From Neiella marina (GTDB lineage: Bacteria > Pseudomonadota > Gammaproteobacteria > Enterobacterales > Neiellaceae): DNA of 64,000 bases. The position numbers and the translations under genes were made by a program. The stretch covers positions 1 through 64,000 of the forward strand of contig NZ_NGNS01000026.1 of assembly GCF_002165625.1 (NCBI RefSeq), read 5' to 3'. Shown here piece after piece: positions 26,748-36,267 of the stretch; the stretch's first letter is position 1, and the number at the start of each line of letters is the position of its first letter. The notes beneath the pieces were generated by a model. The model was not told the DNA's origin and ran no database searches. It saw only the letters and a program-made list of their open reading frames with translations.

Positions 26748-28111
26748 AGCAACTGACTAAATCGATTCTTTTCGCTGCCGCCGTCGCTGTTTCAGCGTCA
26801 GCAGTAATGCCGGCAACAGCAGCAGACGCTTCTAAAACTCTTGACCAACTGCTTGAACAAGTAAAAAGCGATCGTGTTTCTGAGCGTAAACTGAACAAAA
26901 AGCGTGAAGCTGAATTCTTAGCAGACCGCACCAACATGAAAGCCCGTGTTAACAAATCTAAAGCTGATTTGGCTGCTGCTTTGCAACGCGGTGAAGAACT
27001 GAAGCAAGCTTTCGCTGACAACCAAGACTTGATTGCAGAGAAAGAAACTGAACTAGAAAACGCCAAGGGTAACCTGGGTGAGATGTTCGGTGTTGTACGT
27101 AGCTCTGCTGGTGAAGCAGTTGGCCGTATCTCTACTTCAGTTGTTAGTGCTCAATACCCAGGTCGTACAGCATTGCTGGAAGAGCTGGCTGAAGCAAAAG
27201 CACTTCCTAAGCTTGAAGAGCTCGAAGAACTGTGGATTGCTCTGCAAACTGAAATGACCGAGTCTGGCAAGGTTGTCCGTTTCAACACTGACGTAACTAA
27301 GCTGAACGGTGATGTGGTAAACGAAGAAGTGATTCGTATCGGTTCTTTCGGCATCGTTGGTCAAGACGGTTACCTGCGTTTCGACGCTGCTAAAGGCGAA
27401 GTTCAGCCTCTAGGTCGTCAGCCTGGCAGCCACATGGTTTCTGCTATCCAGTCATTCATGAACGTTGACTCTGGTGTTGGTCCAGTCTTCATTGACCCAT
27501 CTCGTGGCCAAATCTTAGGTCTGTTGATGCAGAAAGCAACGCTGACTGAGCGCTATCACCAAGGTGGTGTTGTTGGTTACATCATTACTTGTGTACTGGC
27601 AATTGGCTTGTTGATTGCTCTTGAGCGTATCGTTGTTCTGACTCTGGTTGGCGGTAAAATCCGTGCCCAACAGAAAAACCTTAGCAACCCAAGCGACAAG
27701 AACCCACTGGGTCGTATCTTGATGGTTGGTCAGCAAAACAAAGACGTTGATCTTGAAACTCTCGAGCTGAAATTGGATGAAGCGGTTCTGCGTGAACTTC
27801 CAAAAATTGAGCGCGGTATTTCGTTGATTAAGATCTTCGCTGCTATTGCTCCGCTGTTGGGTCTATTGGGTACAGTTACCGGTATGATTGGTACCTTCCA
27901 GTCGATTACTCTGTTCGGTACTGGTGATCCGAAGATCATGGCAGGCTCTATCTCTATGGCTCTGGTGACTACAGCTCAAGGTCTGATCGCGGCTCTGCCT
28001 CTGATTCTGGCTCACAGCTTGGCTGCTGGTCGTGCCAAAACCATCTTGTCAATCATTGACGAGCAAAGTGCAGGTATTGTTGCCGAGCACGCTGAGCAGG
28101 AGAAAGCCTAA
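26744..28111 (+). CDS. ttpC: TtpC, ExbB-like protein with periplasmic extension
   Basis: 455 residues: signal peptide (to about 27), a coiled-coil and periplasmic region of some 240 residues, then a MotA/TolQ/ExbB domain. The first helix of that domain is GYIITCVLAIGLLIAL and the characteristic pore helices include AIAAPLLGLLGTVTGMIGTF and ISMALVTTAQGLIAALP. In Vibrio TtpC is an essential fourth component of the TonB2 complex, adding to ExbB2-ExbD2. It overlaps the upstream DUF3450 gene by 4 bp and the exbB start by one base, so the operon is tightly coupled. Confidence 0.9.
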   Translation: MKQLTKSILFAAAVAVSASAVMPATAADASKTLDQLLEQVKSDRVSERKLNKKREAEFLADRTNMKARVNKSKADLAAALQRGEELKQAFADNQDLIAEKETELENAKGNLGEMFGVVRSSAGEAVGRISTSVVSAQYPGRTALLEELAEAKALPKLEELEELWIALQTEMTESGKVVRFNTDVTKLNGDVVNEEVIRIGSFGIVGQDGYLRFDAAKGEVQPLGRQPGSHMVSAIQSFMNVDSGVGPVFIDPSRGQILGLLMQKATLTERYHQGGVVGYIITCVLAIGLLIALERIVVLTLVGGKIRAQQKNLSNPSDKNPLGRILMVGQQNKDVDLETLELKLDEAVLRELPKIERGISLIKIFAAIAPLLGLLGTVTGMIGTFQSITLFGTGDPKIMAGSISMALVTTAQGLIAALPLILAHSLAAGRAKTILSIIDEQSAGIVAEHAEQEKA

Positions 28112-28635
28112 TGTTATTCCTGATGGGCCTCTGGGAAACCGTCAGGGATTTTGTGGCGACCGGCGGTAACGTACTTTACGTTGTTGCATTCGCGCTCGGC
28201 CTCATGTGGATTTTAATGATCGAGCGCTACTGGTTTTTAACCTGGGTGTTCCCAAAAGAGCGTAAAGATATTATTGCTCGCTGGGATGCTCGAGTGGATA
28301 CCACGTCCTGGACTGCGCACCGCATCCGAGATTACTGGATTGCAGACGCCAATGGACGTATTACAGCTCGAATGATTGTTATCAGAACGTTGGTAGCCAT
28401 GTGTCCCCTAATCGGACTACTTGGCACCGTTACCGGCATGATTGAGGTTTTCTCAACCATGGCCACACAGGGCACCGGTAACCCTCGTCTGATGGCCTCA
28501 GGTATCTCCATGGCCACAATTCCGACTATGGCGGGAATGGTAGCTGCTTTGTCTGGTGTGTTCTTTAGCTCACGCCTCGAAGCAAAAGTGAAAATGGCTA
28601 AGGCCTCATTGGTTGACAGCCTGCCACATCACTAA
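28111..28635 (+). CDS. exbB: ExbB proton-channel subunit (TonB2 system)
   Basis: 174-residue inner-membrane protein of the MotA/TolQ/ExbB family with three membrane helices. The pore helices read MCPLIGLLGTVTGMIEVF and MASGISMATIPTMAGMVAALSGVFF. It lacks the long N-terminus of TtpC. With ExbD it converts the proton gradient into movement of TonB. The start ATG shares a base with the ttpC stop (TAATG). Confidence 0.93.
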   Translation: MLFLMGLWETVRDFVATGGNVLYVVAFALGLMWILMIERYWFLTWVFPKERKDIIARWDARVDTTSWTAHRIRDYWIADANGRITARMIVIRTLVAMCPLIGLLGTVTGMIEVFSTMATQGTGNPRLMASGISMATIPTMAGMVAALSGVFFSSRLEAKVKMAKASLVDSLPHH

Positions 28636-28648
28636 GAGAGATTGATAA

Positions 28649-29053
28649 ATGGCACGTAAAACAAGACGTGAAGACGAAGAAGCAGCAATTGATATGACGC
28701 CGATGCTCGACATCGTGTTCATCATGTTGATCTTCTTCATTGTAACCACCTCTTTCGTGAAAGAGGCAGGTATTCAGGTGAACAAGCCTAAGGCTAACAA
28801 CACCAGTAAAGAGCCTAGCGCCAACATTTTCATCGCGATCAAAGAAAACGGTGAAGTCCATATGGACCGTCGTATGATCGACGTTGAACGTGTAACGGCG
28901 AATATCGAACGTATGCTAGCTGAGCAGCCAACTGACACAGTTGTTGTCCAGGCTGATAAAGAAGCGAAGCATGGCATTGTTGTGAAGGTCATGGACCAGA
29001 TCAAAGAAGCCGGTATCGATAAGATCTCTATTGCTGCTGCATCTGGAGGTTAA
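28649..29053 (+). CDS. exbD: ExbD proton-channel subunit (TonB2 system)
   Basis: 134-residue protein with a short cytoplasmic N-terminus, one membrane helix carrying the proton-relaying Asp (DMTPMLDIVFIMLIFFIV) and a periplasmic domain from about 45. The sequence fits ExbD/TolR throughout. AGAGAGATTG before the ATG gives a ribosome site. It is followed after one base by tonB. Confidence 0.95.
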   Translation: MARKTRREDEEAAIDMTPMLDIVFIMLIFFIVTTSFVKEAGIQVNKPKANNTSKEPSANIFIAIKENGEVHMDRRMIDVERVTANIERMLAEQPTDTVVVQADKEAKHGIVVKVMDQIKEAGIDKISIAAASGG

Positions 29054-29054
29054 T

Positions 29055-29660
29055 ATGTTGCGATTGCTCGTATCAGTTTTGGTCGGCATCGCGGTTACCT
29101 TTGGCTTGTTTGTATTCATGGCTGAGCTGATTGCTAACAGTGCACGAGCCCCCGATAAGGGCAGTGAGCCAGTGGTAATCGACATTTTGGTTGCGGAAAA
29201 ACAAGCCAAACCGATGACTCGGAAACGGCCACCACCGCCACCACCGCCACCGAAGACGCCGCCTAAGACGCCTCCGGTTGAGCCAGACCCTGTTGATAAT
29301 TCAGCGCCATCTATCAACCTAGATGCGCCACGAATTGAAACTTCGGGCGGCGGCGGATTCACCGCGCCAACGGCGATTAACCGTGACGGTGAAGCAACAC
29401 CAATTGTTCGGATTGAGCCTAAGTATCCGATCAAAGCAGCTCGAGATGGTAAAGAAGGTTGGGTTAAAATGAGCTTTACCATTAACGAACTGGGTGGTGT
29501 GGAAGACGTAACCGTGATCGATGCTGATCCGAAACGCGTGTTCGACAAAGAGGCAAAACGTGCTCTACGGAAGTGGAAGTACAAGCCAAAAGTTGAAGAC
29601 GGTAAAGCGATGAAACAGTTCAACCAGCAGGTTGTGCTAGAGTTCAAACTGGGTAACTAA
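29055..29660 (+). CDS. tonB: TonB energy transducer (TonB2 type)
   Basis: 201 residues from ATG 29055, with GGAGG at 29045-29049. A single N-terminal membrane helix is followed by a short Pro-rich linker (eight Pro in a row near residue 60, then KTPPKTPP). The C-terminal domain (about 115-201) contains IVRIEPKYPIKAARDGKEGWV. The linker is short as in TonB2, not the long spanning linker of TonB1. It passes energy to outer-membrane receptors, probably including the receptor at 22462. Confidence 0.94.
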   Translation: MLRLLVSVLVGIAVTFGLFVFMAELIANSARAPDKGSEPVVIDILVAEKQAKPMTRKRPPPPPPPPKTPPKTPPVEPDPVDNSAPSINLDAPRIETSGGGGFTAPTAINRDGEATPIVRIEPKYPIKAARDGKEGWVKMSFTINELGGVEDVTVIDADPKRVFDKEAKRALRKWKYKPKVEDGKAMKQFNQQVVLEFKLGN

Positions 29661-29671
29661 GGAGAAAAACA

Positions 29672-30970
29672 ATGAAACGTAAAAACGTTGTTTTGACTGG
29701 TGTGCTTTGCGCCGCTGTCGCTCTGTCTTCTCAGTTGTTCATCGCTGCACCAGCTATGGCCAAGAAAGAAGAGCAGAAAAAGGTTGACCCGTTAACCAAA
29801 GCCCTGAAAGAAAAGTACCCTAAGCACAAAACTAAGGTTGCTTCTCCGAAAGTTGGTAAGAAGGTTTTCGAGGCATACGACCTTTACTCTGCGGATAAAG
29901 TGAAAGAAGCCCTCGATCTGCTGATGGATATCAATGCCAAAACAGAGTTCGACAAGGCCTACCTAAACCGCTTTATCGGTAGCTTAATGGCTGGTGAAGA
30001 AGGTAAAACGAAGCAGGCAATTGATTACATCAAGAAAGCCGTTGCTCCTGCGATTTTGAACCCGCGGGAACAAGCAGAAGGCATTAAGCTTCTGGGCGAT
30101 CTGCAAATGCAGGAAAAGATGTACACAGATGCCATTGCTAGCTACAAGTCATGGATGGATTACACCGGCATTGAAGACAAAAATGTCTATGTTCGTATGG
30201 CGCAAGCCAGCTACGAGCTAGAAAAATATGCCGATATGATCCCGCTGGCTGATAAGGCAATTGCGATTGCTGACAAGCCAGACAAAAATCCATATGTTCT
30301 CAAGCTCACTTCTTATTATGAGCGTAAGCAATACAAGAATGCCGTGAAGGTATTGGAAGACCTTGTTAGCTTATTCCCAGAAGATGAGAAGTGGTGGGCA
30401 CAGCTAGGCATGTTCTACATGCTGGTTGACGACTATGAAAAAGCTCTTGCAACCATGGACCTTGCGTACAAGAAAGGCTTGTTTACCAAGGAAAACCAGT
30501 TCAAGGCGTTGTCTCAGTTGTATTACAACCAGAACATTCCTTACAAATCCGCTAAGTTGCTCGAAAAGCACGTCAACAGCGGTGAAGTAAAGCGTGATGA
30601 GAAGATGCTAACGCAAATCGCCAATGGCTATCGTGGTTCTAAGAACTTCGATAAAGCCGCTAAGTTCTATGGCGAAGCCGCGAAGCTGGCCGGTGATGGT
30701 GACTTGTATCGTAAGCAAGCAAGTATGTACCTGATGATCGAAGAGTATAACTTGGCGATCGCAGCTGCTAAGAACGCAATTAAGAGTGGTGTTGAGAAGA
30801 AAGGCTCAGCAAACATGATGATTGCAGAGGCTTACTTGTATAAGAAAGATCTGAAGTCCGCGCATACTTATGCGACCCGAGCGACCAGCGATCCTTCGAC
30901 TCGCAAGACCGCAAAAGGTTGGGCGAACTACATTAAGAGTAAAGCGACTCAGCAGGGTATTGCACTGTAA
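29672..30970 (+). CDS. TPR-repeat periplasmic protein of the TonB2 cluster
   Basis: 432 residues with a signal peptide (to about 30), then a basic segment and tetratricopeptide-type helical repeats across 60-420 (for example KEALDLLMDINAK, YTDAIASYKSWMDYTG, YEKALATMDLAYKKG). The Vibrio TonB2 cluster ends with an equivalent TPR gene. It probably serves as a periplasmic scaffold for the TonB2 complex, an inference from synteny. AAGGAG lies ten bases before the ATG. Confidence 0.9.
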   Translation: MKRKNVVLTGVLCAAVALSSQLFIAAPAMAKKEEQKKVDPLTKALKEKYPKHKTKVASPKVGKKVFEAYDLYSADKVKEALDLLMDINAKTEFDKAYLNRFIGSLMAGEEGKTKQAIDYIKKAVAPAILNPREQAEGIKLLGDLQMQEKMYTDAIASYKSWMDYTGIEDKNVYVRMAQASYELEKYADMIPLADKAIAIADKPDKNPYVLKLTSYYERKQYKNAVKVLEDLVSLFPEDEKWWAQLGMFYMLVDDYEKALATMDLAYKKGLFTKENQFKALSQLYYNQNIPYKSAKLLEKHVNSGEVKRDEKMLTQIANGYRGSKNFDKAAKFYGEAAKLAGDGDLYRKQASMYLMIEEYNLAIAAAKNAIKSGVEKKGSANMMIAEAYLYKKDLKSAHTYATRATSDPSTRKTAKGWANYIKSKATQQGIAL

Positions 30971-30990
30971 TAGCTAACGCCGATAGCATA

Positions 30991-31020
30991 AAAGCCTCGA
31001 TTCATATCGAGGCTTTTTTT
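30991..31020 (+). terminator. Intrinsic terminator of the TonB2 operon
   Basis: AAAGCCTCGA (30991-31000) pairs with TCGAGGCTTT (31007-31016) over a TTCATA loop, followed by a run of T residues. It ends the operon that starts at 25971. Confidence 0.93.
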
Positions 31021-31248
31021 TGCCTTTTCACTGGTCAAGTAGGTGTCGAATAAGAGCGCTAGAGTCGTCGTAAATTGCTGAGCTCAACTCGGACGATGAG
31101 TGGTTACTGAGTACAACAAAGAACAGCACATACTGGTGATGGCTAACTGATTGTAGTTTGTTGAGTAGTGCGCGCGGTTAAAGCCTACCGGTGCTTGCAG
31201 GTAACGCCAGCACCAGGACTTTAAGCAATTACCGATAACCAGATATAC

Positions 31249-31273
31249 AAAAGGCCTAGCCGAAGCTAAGCCT
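31249..31273 (-). terminator. Terminator of tRNA-Pro
   Basis: On the minus strand a 9-bp stem with one G-T pair (31265-31273 with 31252-31260) is capped by a TTCG tetraloop and followed by TTTTG. It lies 11 bases past the tRNA 3' end. The rest of 31021-31248 holds no gene that I can support, only a GGTGCT/AGCACC repeat at 31190-31214. Confidence 0.75.
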
Positions 31274-31283
31274 TTGTATGAAA

Positions 31284-31360
31284 TGGTCTCCACGGCAGGA
31301 TTTGAACCTGCGACCCCCGACACCCCATGACGGTGCGCTACCAGGCTGCGCTACGTGGAG
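31284..31360 (-). tRNA. proL: tRNA-Pro (anticodon GGG)
   Basis: 77 nt with CCA encoded (31286-31284). The acceptor stem is CTCCACG/CGTGGAG, the D-arm contains AGCCTGGTA, the anticodon loop is ATGGGGT with anticodon GGG, and the T-arm is GCAGG-TTCAAAT-CCTGC. The anticodon stem has a T-T mismatch that Escherichia proL, as I recall it, also has. It reads CCC and CCU codons. It is transcribed separately from yejM, which lies upstream on the same strand. Confidence 0.97.
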
Positions 31361-31440
31361 ACAAGAGCAGCTATCTTATTCAGTTTGCTTCGAAATGCAA
31401 GCGTATCTGACTTGTCGGCCGCTGTTTGCTCGGAGTTTAA

Positions 31441-33252
31441 TCAATCGGTGTCTCTACCGGTGAAACGTTGCATCTCTCTTACCGCATTTGCCATTGGTGC
31501 AATGCGCAACAGCTCATTTGGTTTGAGCTGCATATTGTTGTCATAGATCTCGTAGTCACCGAACTTATAAACCAAGGTGAGGCGGTCACGTTCAACGACG
31601 GCAAAGGTGCTCTGGCGACCCAATAATAACCATTGATGGGTTTGATTGCCGAGCATTGAACGACCGCTACTAATGTCCGCGCTGTTAATCTGGTCGGTTG
31701 TTAGCAATTCTGCCAAGGTCGCGGAAATGTCATAGTGACTGCTGAGACTTGAGTGTACTTTAGGAGATATACCTGCCCCAGCCATAATGAAAGGCACATG
31801 GGCAACATCGTCGAGTATTTCTGAGCGAGATTGCTGAGCAGGAATTTGACTCGACGACCAACCTGAGTCACTGGTGATAATCAAAATCGTATTATCAAAA
31901 TCGATGTTGTTAGCGACATAATTGATTAGCTGGTCGGTATGCAATACCGCATTCTTATAGCGGTTTTGCAGCGCTAAAGTATCCATTTCTGCTTCATCGT
32001 CGAGTAGCAGTACGCCTTCCAAATCTGGCTGAAATGGGTTGCTGAACCCCGGCGGAGTGGCAAATCGTTCAACTCCCATCAAGTTAATGAGGTGGAAACT
32101 TGGTTGCTCCTGATGTGCTTCATAGTGTTTTTGCCAATGGTGGAGTGTCGCAGTATCGGCAATAGCAGCGTTGACACGTTGCGTTGGCACATAATGCTCG
32201 TCAAAGTCGCGCAACAAGTGGCTGCTGTCGGGAATTTTGCGGGTCGAAAACAGAGCAAGATCGTAGCCGTTATCCCCTAACCAAGATGTTAAGAAGGGTT
32301 TGCTCTGGGCATAAGTGGCAAGCTTACTATAAGTTGCAGGTATGCCGTATAGAATACCAAACATGGCATCATCGTGGCTCTTGGCCGTAGCGAAGTAATT
32401 GTTTGCCCATAGGCTCCGGCGCGCCAAACTGGTGGTGTATGGCATGTTGGTGCTGTTGAGCATATCAGCCTGCAAAGACGACACCACTACGATGACTACA
32501 TTAGTTGCTTTATCTGGGGTTGCCGTTGGTTGCACGAGCGGATACTCGAAACGAACGTTGAGCTCAGCATCACTGCTGGAATCGGATGTGCTTATGCCCC
32601 ATTTGTTCAATGTCGTTTTGGCTGTTAATGGAAACGACAGCGGAAAGAAATCTTGCTGGCGAGTGATGCCAGAATATCCGGCAACATCGGCTGCAGCATG
32701 AGCGAAGTTGTAGATAAAGAAACAGCTAAAGAATACTTGTGTCAGGCGTTTGCCCAGAGCTCGGCGTGAACGGCTTTCGCGCCAACGACTTATCCAGTTG
32801 GCAACGGCGATTTGCAATACCAGAATTAACAGCACCACAGCCAGTGATTTCCACCATACCACTTGTAATTGGTCGCTCTGGGAGTTGAACATTAACTCAA
32901 ACAACAGCGGATTGCTGTGAATTCCCAGTTCCGCATAAAACTCGCAATCTAACAATAACAAGCTTTGCGCGAACGTCGCGATGATGATGGCGAGTGTCCG
33001 GTAAACACGCCACCATGGCACCACAAAAGCTAACGGGAATAAGGTTGCGACAAAACCGGCAAAGAACAGAAAGGCAAAATGACCCATCATATAGGTCAGC
33101 AGGTACAAGTTATCCAGCAAGTTAGTTGGCCAGCCGCCAGCGATGGCGTACCTGACCCCGACTGAAATCGCCATAAGAATATTGACGAAGGTAAACCAGT
33201 GCCCCCAACCAACGATGGTTGATACTTTTTCCCTATAGTTACTTTGCAACAT
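31441..33252 (-). CDS. yejM: YejM/PbgA/LapC inner-membrane LPS regulator
   Basis: 603 residues: five N-terminal membrane helices (DUF3413, to about 190), a linker, and a sulfatase-fold periplasmic domain (about 255-590). In Escherichia YejM inhibits the LapB-FtsH route that degrades LpxC, tuning LPS synthesis. The usual sulfatase metal and nucleophile positions are altered: VVVSSLQADML in place of the Asp-containing strand, AKSHDDAMFG at the nucleophile loop, and SDSGW in place of SDHG. A non-enzymatic sensor role fits this. The gene pairs with yejL just upstream. Confidence 0.92.
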   Translation of the reverse strand: MLQSNYREKVSTIVGWGHWFTFVNILMAISVGVRYAIAGGWPTNLLDNLYLLTYMMGHFAFLFFAGFVATLFPLAFVVPWWRVYRTLAIIIATFAQSLLLLDCEFYAELGIHSNPLLFELMFNSQSDQLQVVWWKSLAVVLLILVLQIAVANWISRWRESRSRRALGKRLTQVFFSCFFIYNFAHAAADVAGYSGITRQQDFFPLSFPLTAKTTLNKWGISTSDSSSDAELNVRFEYPLVQPTATPDKATNVVIVVVSSLQADMLNSTNMPYTTSLARRSLWANNYFATAKSHDDAMFGILYGIPATYSKLATYAQSKPFLTSWLGDNGYDLALFSTRKIPDSSHLLRDFDEHYVPTQRVNAAIADTATLHHWQKHYEAHQEQPSFHLINLMGVERFATPPGFSNPFQPDLEGVLLLDDEAEMDTLALQNRYKNAVLHTDQLINYVANNIDFDNTILIITSDSGWSSSQIPAQQSRSEILDDVAHVPFIMAGAGISPKVHSSLSSHYDISATLAELLTTDQINSADISSGRSMLGNQTHQWLLLGRQSTFAVVERDRLTLVYKFGDYEIYDNNMQLKPNELLRIAPMANAVREMQRFTGRDTD

Positions 33253-33297
33253 CCGCTCTCTTACAAGTTATTGTGATTTCGGCGCTTTCCTGCGTTC

Positions 33298-33510
33298 TTA
33301 AGATACAGCTTGTTTCAGTACAGAACAAAACTGTTCGGTCAAAATTTGCTTTTGTGCGGCTGGTACTCGTTCGGCCATGATTTGACTGACCATGTTGCCC
33401 AAAACCATAAGTTCCAAATCTAATGGTGCTTGGTGTTTACTGAACACCTCGGAAAGCTCGGCCATTAACGATTCTACTTGTTGGTTGGAGTATTTTGATT
33501 GAATTGGCAT
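33298..33510 (-). CDS. yejL: YejL family protein (DUF1414)
   Basis: 70-residue soluble protein matching YejL over its length (SKYSNQQVESLMAELSEVFSKH, LELMVLGNMVSQIM). The yejL-yejM pair with divergent yejK is the standard gammaproteobacterial order. It lies 45 bp upstream of yejM on the minus strand. Its molecular function is unknown. Confidence 0.93.
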   Translation of the reverse strand: MPIQSKYSNQQVESLMAELSEVFSKHQAPLDLELMVLGNMVSQIMAERVPAAQKQILTEQFCSVLKQAVS

Positions 33511-33585
33511 TGAGGGATTTTCACTTTGTAAATACAGCTTCTAGTGTAACATAGCGAGCCGTGAATCAATCTTCGGACTCTCACT

Positions 33586-34581
33586 ATGTCGGTCGAACTC
33601 GAACATTTTATCATTCATCGAATTAAAAATAATGCAGAAGGCTTGCTTGAGCCTGAATTTCAGCAGCAAGAAGTCGCTTTGTCAGACACTGCTTGCCAGC
33701 TTGTTGCTGAGTTGCATCAGCGCTTTAATGCTAAGCCAAGCAAGGGAATAGGGCGCTTTGTCGAAGATGGCGACAGCCCTTTTCCGACTATGTTGCAAAA
33801 TCAGACTGATGACAACTTTGTCGAGTTCAGCCAACAGACCTGCAAGCTTATCGCATCAAAAATGGAAGCTTATGGCCTGGCAAATGAATGCTATCTATTG
33901 TTTGCTGAGTATCGATATGTGGCGCAGCATTTTCTATTGATTTCCGAAGTGCCGGTTAAAGAAAAAGTGACCTGCAACGAAAATATGGAAATTGGTCGCT
34001 TTAGGTTTCTTGATGCCGATGCTTTGCAATTGGCAATTCGCTTTGATTTGATGTTGCTGGCCACAGAGCAAGAGAACTTCGCGACCTTCGTTAAAGGACG
34101 AGCAGGCCGAAAGGTCGCCGATTTCTTCCTCGATTCGATGGCCATTGAAGAACTAGTCGATCGGAAAGCGCAAGCAGAACAGTTGGGCGCCGCGGTATCG
34201 GAATTCTGCGATCAGTACATTGCGGCGCCAGAAGTTCAAGCTGAAGTCAAAAAAGAGCTCGTCAACTACTGTAAGGAACGTCAGGATGCAGGTGAGTCGG
34301 TGCAAGTTGGTGGCGTATCTGAGTTAATCAGTGCACCTGCCGAGGTCAGTTTTAGTGATTTCATTGCCAGTACTGAGGAACCATTGCCAGAGTCCATGGA
34401 GCCGGAAATAAAGACCTTAAAACAGTTAACTCGCTTTGCTGGAACCGGCAAAGGAGTCTCAATCAGTTTTGATGCATCATTGTTGGGCGATCGAGTCACT
34501 TATGATGTTCAGCAAGACAGATTAGTTATTACTGAAATCCCTCCCAATCTAAAAGATCAGCTAATCCGCAAACTTACCTAA
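33586..34581 (+). CDS. yejK: Nucleoid-associated protein YejK/NdpA
   Basis: 331 residues of the NdpA family. Characteristic phrases are GIGRFVEDGDSPFP near the N-terminus, YLLFAEYRYVAQHFLLIS, and FVKGRAGRKVADFFLDSM in the centre. It is divergent from yejL with a 75-bp gap. The Escherichia protein is found on the nucleoid; the binding mode is unclear. The ribosome site before the ATG is weak. Confidence 0.93.
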   Translation: MSVELEHFIIHRIKNNAEGLLEPEFQQQEVALSDTACQLVAELHQRFNAKPSKGIGRFVEDGDSPFPTMLQNQTDDNFVEFSQQTCKLIASKMEAYGLANECYLLFAEYRYVAQHFLLISEVPVKEKVTCNENMEIGRFRFLDADALQLAIRFDLMLLATEQENFATFVKGRAGRKVADFFLDSMAIEELVDRKAQAEQLGAAVSEFCDQYIAAPEVQAEVKKELVNYCKERQDAGESVQVGGVSELISAPAEVSFSDFIASTEEPLPESMEPEIKTLKQLTRFAGTGKGVSISFDASLLGDRVTYDVQQDRLVITEIPPNLKDQLIRKLT

Positions 34582-35007
34582 TTGAGTAACTAGCTCTCTG
34601 TTTCATTTGCGTTTTCTCGGTTGGCGTCCATACTTGCTCTAGCGCCAATTGGGAGCTCTTACTATCCCTCGCTAAACTCGGTGAAACCGGTAACAAACTT
34701 TCATAATTCTGAAAGTTGAAGGCTATAGCGGTTTTATATTACGGGCGTATTGCAAGTTCATGTTGTGAAAGCGGTTTCTCAAAAGACTGAAAAAAAATTG
34801 TCAGTATTTTGAGAATAATTTTTGGAAAAATTGCCTGACTTTTGACCGTTTTGTGGTTGTCGTTGAAAGCTGGTTTCAAAAATTTGAGTTGCGTCATATG
34901 ACGAAGCCATGCCATGGACTAAACTTTCGGCGGCTAGGTTAGGGGTAACCCCTAGAATAATATCTAGAGCTATAAGCTCAAATAATCTCAAAAAAGGAAA
35001 AGGCGAA
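34582..35007 (+). promoter_or_regulatory. malE upstream region with LacI-type operator candidates
   Basis: TGAAAGC-GGTTTC occurs at 34766-34778 and again with one extra T as TTGAAAGCTGGTTTCAA at 34863-34879. A weaker GTGAAACCGGTAAC is at 34681-34694. These resemble LacI/GalR-family operators such as MalR sites. An AACTTTC/GAAAGTT repeat (34696-34717) is nearby. No gene is supported in this gap; AAAGGAAAAGG precedes the malE ATG. Confidence 0.5.
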
Positions 35008-36186
35008 ATGAAAACTTCATTGTTGGCTACGGCCGTAGCAGTTGCAACTTTGGGCATGTCCGCTTCTGTTGCAGCAATTGAAGAAGGCAAACTGTTAATT
35101 TGGATTAACGGTGACAAAGGCTACAACGGTCTTGCTGAAGTTGGTAAGAAGTTTGAGCAAGAGCTGGGCGTTCCTGTTGAAGTGCAACACCCAGACGACG
35201 CAACTGGTAAGTTCCAGCAAGCGGCTTCTACTGGCGATGGTCCAGATATCTTTTTCTGGGCACACGACCGTTTCGGTGACTGGGTAAGTGCCGGTTTGCT
35301 GTCTCCTGTTGAACCAGCAACTAAGACTAAAGCGGCGATTGAAGACTTCGCTTGGGACGCAGTAACCATTGACGGTAAAGTTTACGGCTACCCATTGTCT
35401 GTTGAAGCAATCGGCTTGATCTACAACAAAGACTTGGTGCCAAACCCACCAAAAACGTTTGAAGAAATCCCAGCGCTCGACAAAGAGCTACAAAAGAAAG
35501 GCAAAAACGCCATTCTTTGGGACTACAACAACACTTACTTCACTTGGCCAGTATTAGCTGCTAACGGCGCTTATGCATTCAAATATGAGAATGGTGCATA
35601 TGACGTGAATGACACCGGCGTAAACAACAAAGGTGCAGTACAAGGCGCAACACTGATCAAGAAAATGATCGACGACGGTATGATGCCAACTGGTGCGAAC
35701 TACTCTGTGATGGAGTCTAAGTTCAACTCTGGTCAAGTTGCGATGATGATCAACGGCCCTTGGGCTTGGGGTAACGTCGAGAAGAGTGGTATCAATTACG
35801 GCGTAACCTTCATCCCAAGTGTTGGCGGTAACCCATCTAAGCCATTTGTTGGTGTTGTTGCTGGTGCAATCAACGCTGCGTCTCCTAACAAAGATTTGGC
35901 AAAAGAGTTCTTGGAAAACTACCTGCTGAACAAAGAAGGTCTGTCTACAGTGAATGCTGACGTACCTCTTGGCGCGGTTCCACACAAAGAGTACATGAGC
36001 GAACTGGCAAGCAATCCAAACATTGCCGCTACATTCGCTAACGCTCAAGCGGGTGAACCAATGCCTAACGTAAACGCTATGGGTAAATTCTGGGGTGCGA
36101 TGGAATCTGCACTGAAGAACATCACTTCTGGCACGCAAAGTGTTGAAGACGCCCTGAATACTGCCGCTAAGCGAATCGTTAAATAA
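35008..36186 (+). CDS. malE: Maltose/maltodextrin-binding periplasmic protein
   Basis: 392 residues with a signal peptide (cleavage after VAA near residue 23). The mature protein begins [19 protein letters not shown], closely matching Escherichia MalE. Ligand-contact regions such as [39 protein letters not shown] and ALKNITSG are visible. It delivers maltose and maltodextrins to MalFGK2. Strong codon bias suggests high expression. ATG 35008 was chosen for the signal peptide; the frame is open upstream to 34909. Confidence 0.97.
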   Translation: MKTSLLATAVAVATLGMSASVAAIEEGKLLIWINGDKGYNGLAEVGKKFEQELGVPVEVQHPDDATGKFQQAASTGDGPDIFFWAHDRFGDWVSAGLLSPVEPATKTKAAIEDFAWDAVTIDGKVYGYPLSVEAIGLIYNKDLVPNPPKTFEEIPALDKELQKKGKNAILWDYNNTYFTWPVLAANGAYAFKYENGAYDVNDTGVNNKGAVQGATLIKKMIDDGMMPTGANYSVMESKFNSGQVAMMINGPWAWGNVEKSGINYGVTFIPSVGGNPSKPFVGVVAGAINAASPNKDLAKEFLENYLLNKEGLSTVNADVPLGAVPHKEYMSELASNPNIAATFANAQAGEPMPNVNAMGKFWGAMESALKNITSGTQSVEDALNTAAKRIVK

Positions 36187-36205
36187 TTTGATTTAGCCTG
36201 TAGTA

Positions 36206-36230
36206 ATGGAGGAAGCCTTGCTTCCTCCAT
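36206..36230 (+). terminator. Hairpin between malE and malF
   Basis: A 10-bp perfect stem, ATGGAGGAAG (36206-36215) with CTTCCTCCAT (36221-36230), has a CCTTG loop. Only a short T-run follows. As with the malE-malF gap of Escherichia, it probably stabilises malE mRNA and lowers expression of the membrane genes. Confidence 0.65.
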
Positions 36231-36267
36231 GTGTTTCTAACGCGAAGGTCACATTAAGGTTGTCAAA

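Noticed and set aside
28916..29647. 243-codon minus-strand frame antisense to exbD/tonB
   Set aside because: Its Gly-rich stretch is the complement of the TonB proline linker; a shadow frame.
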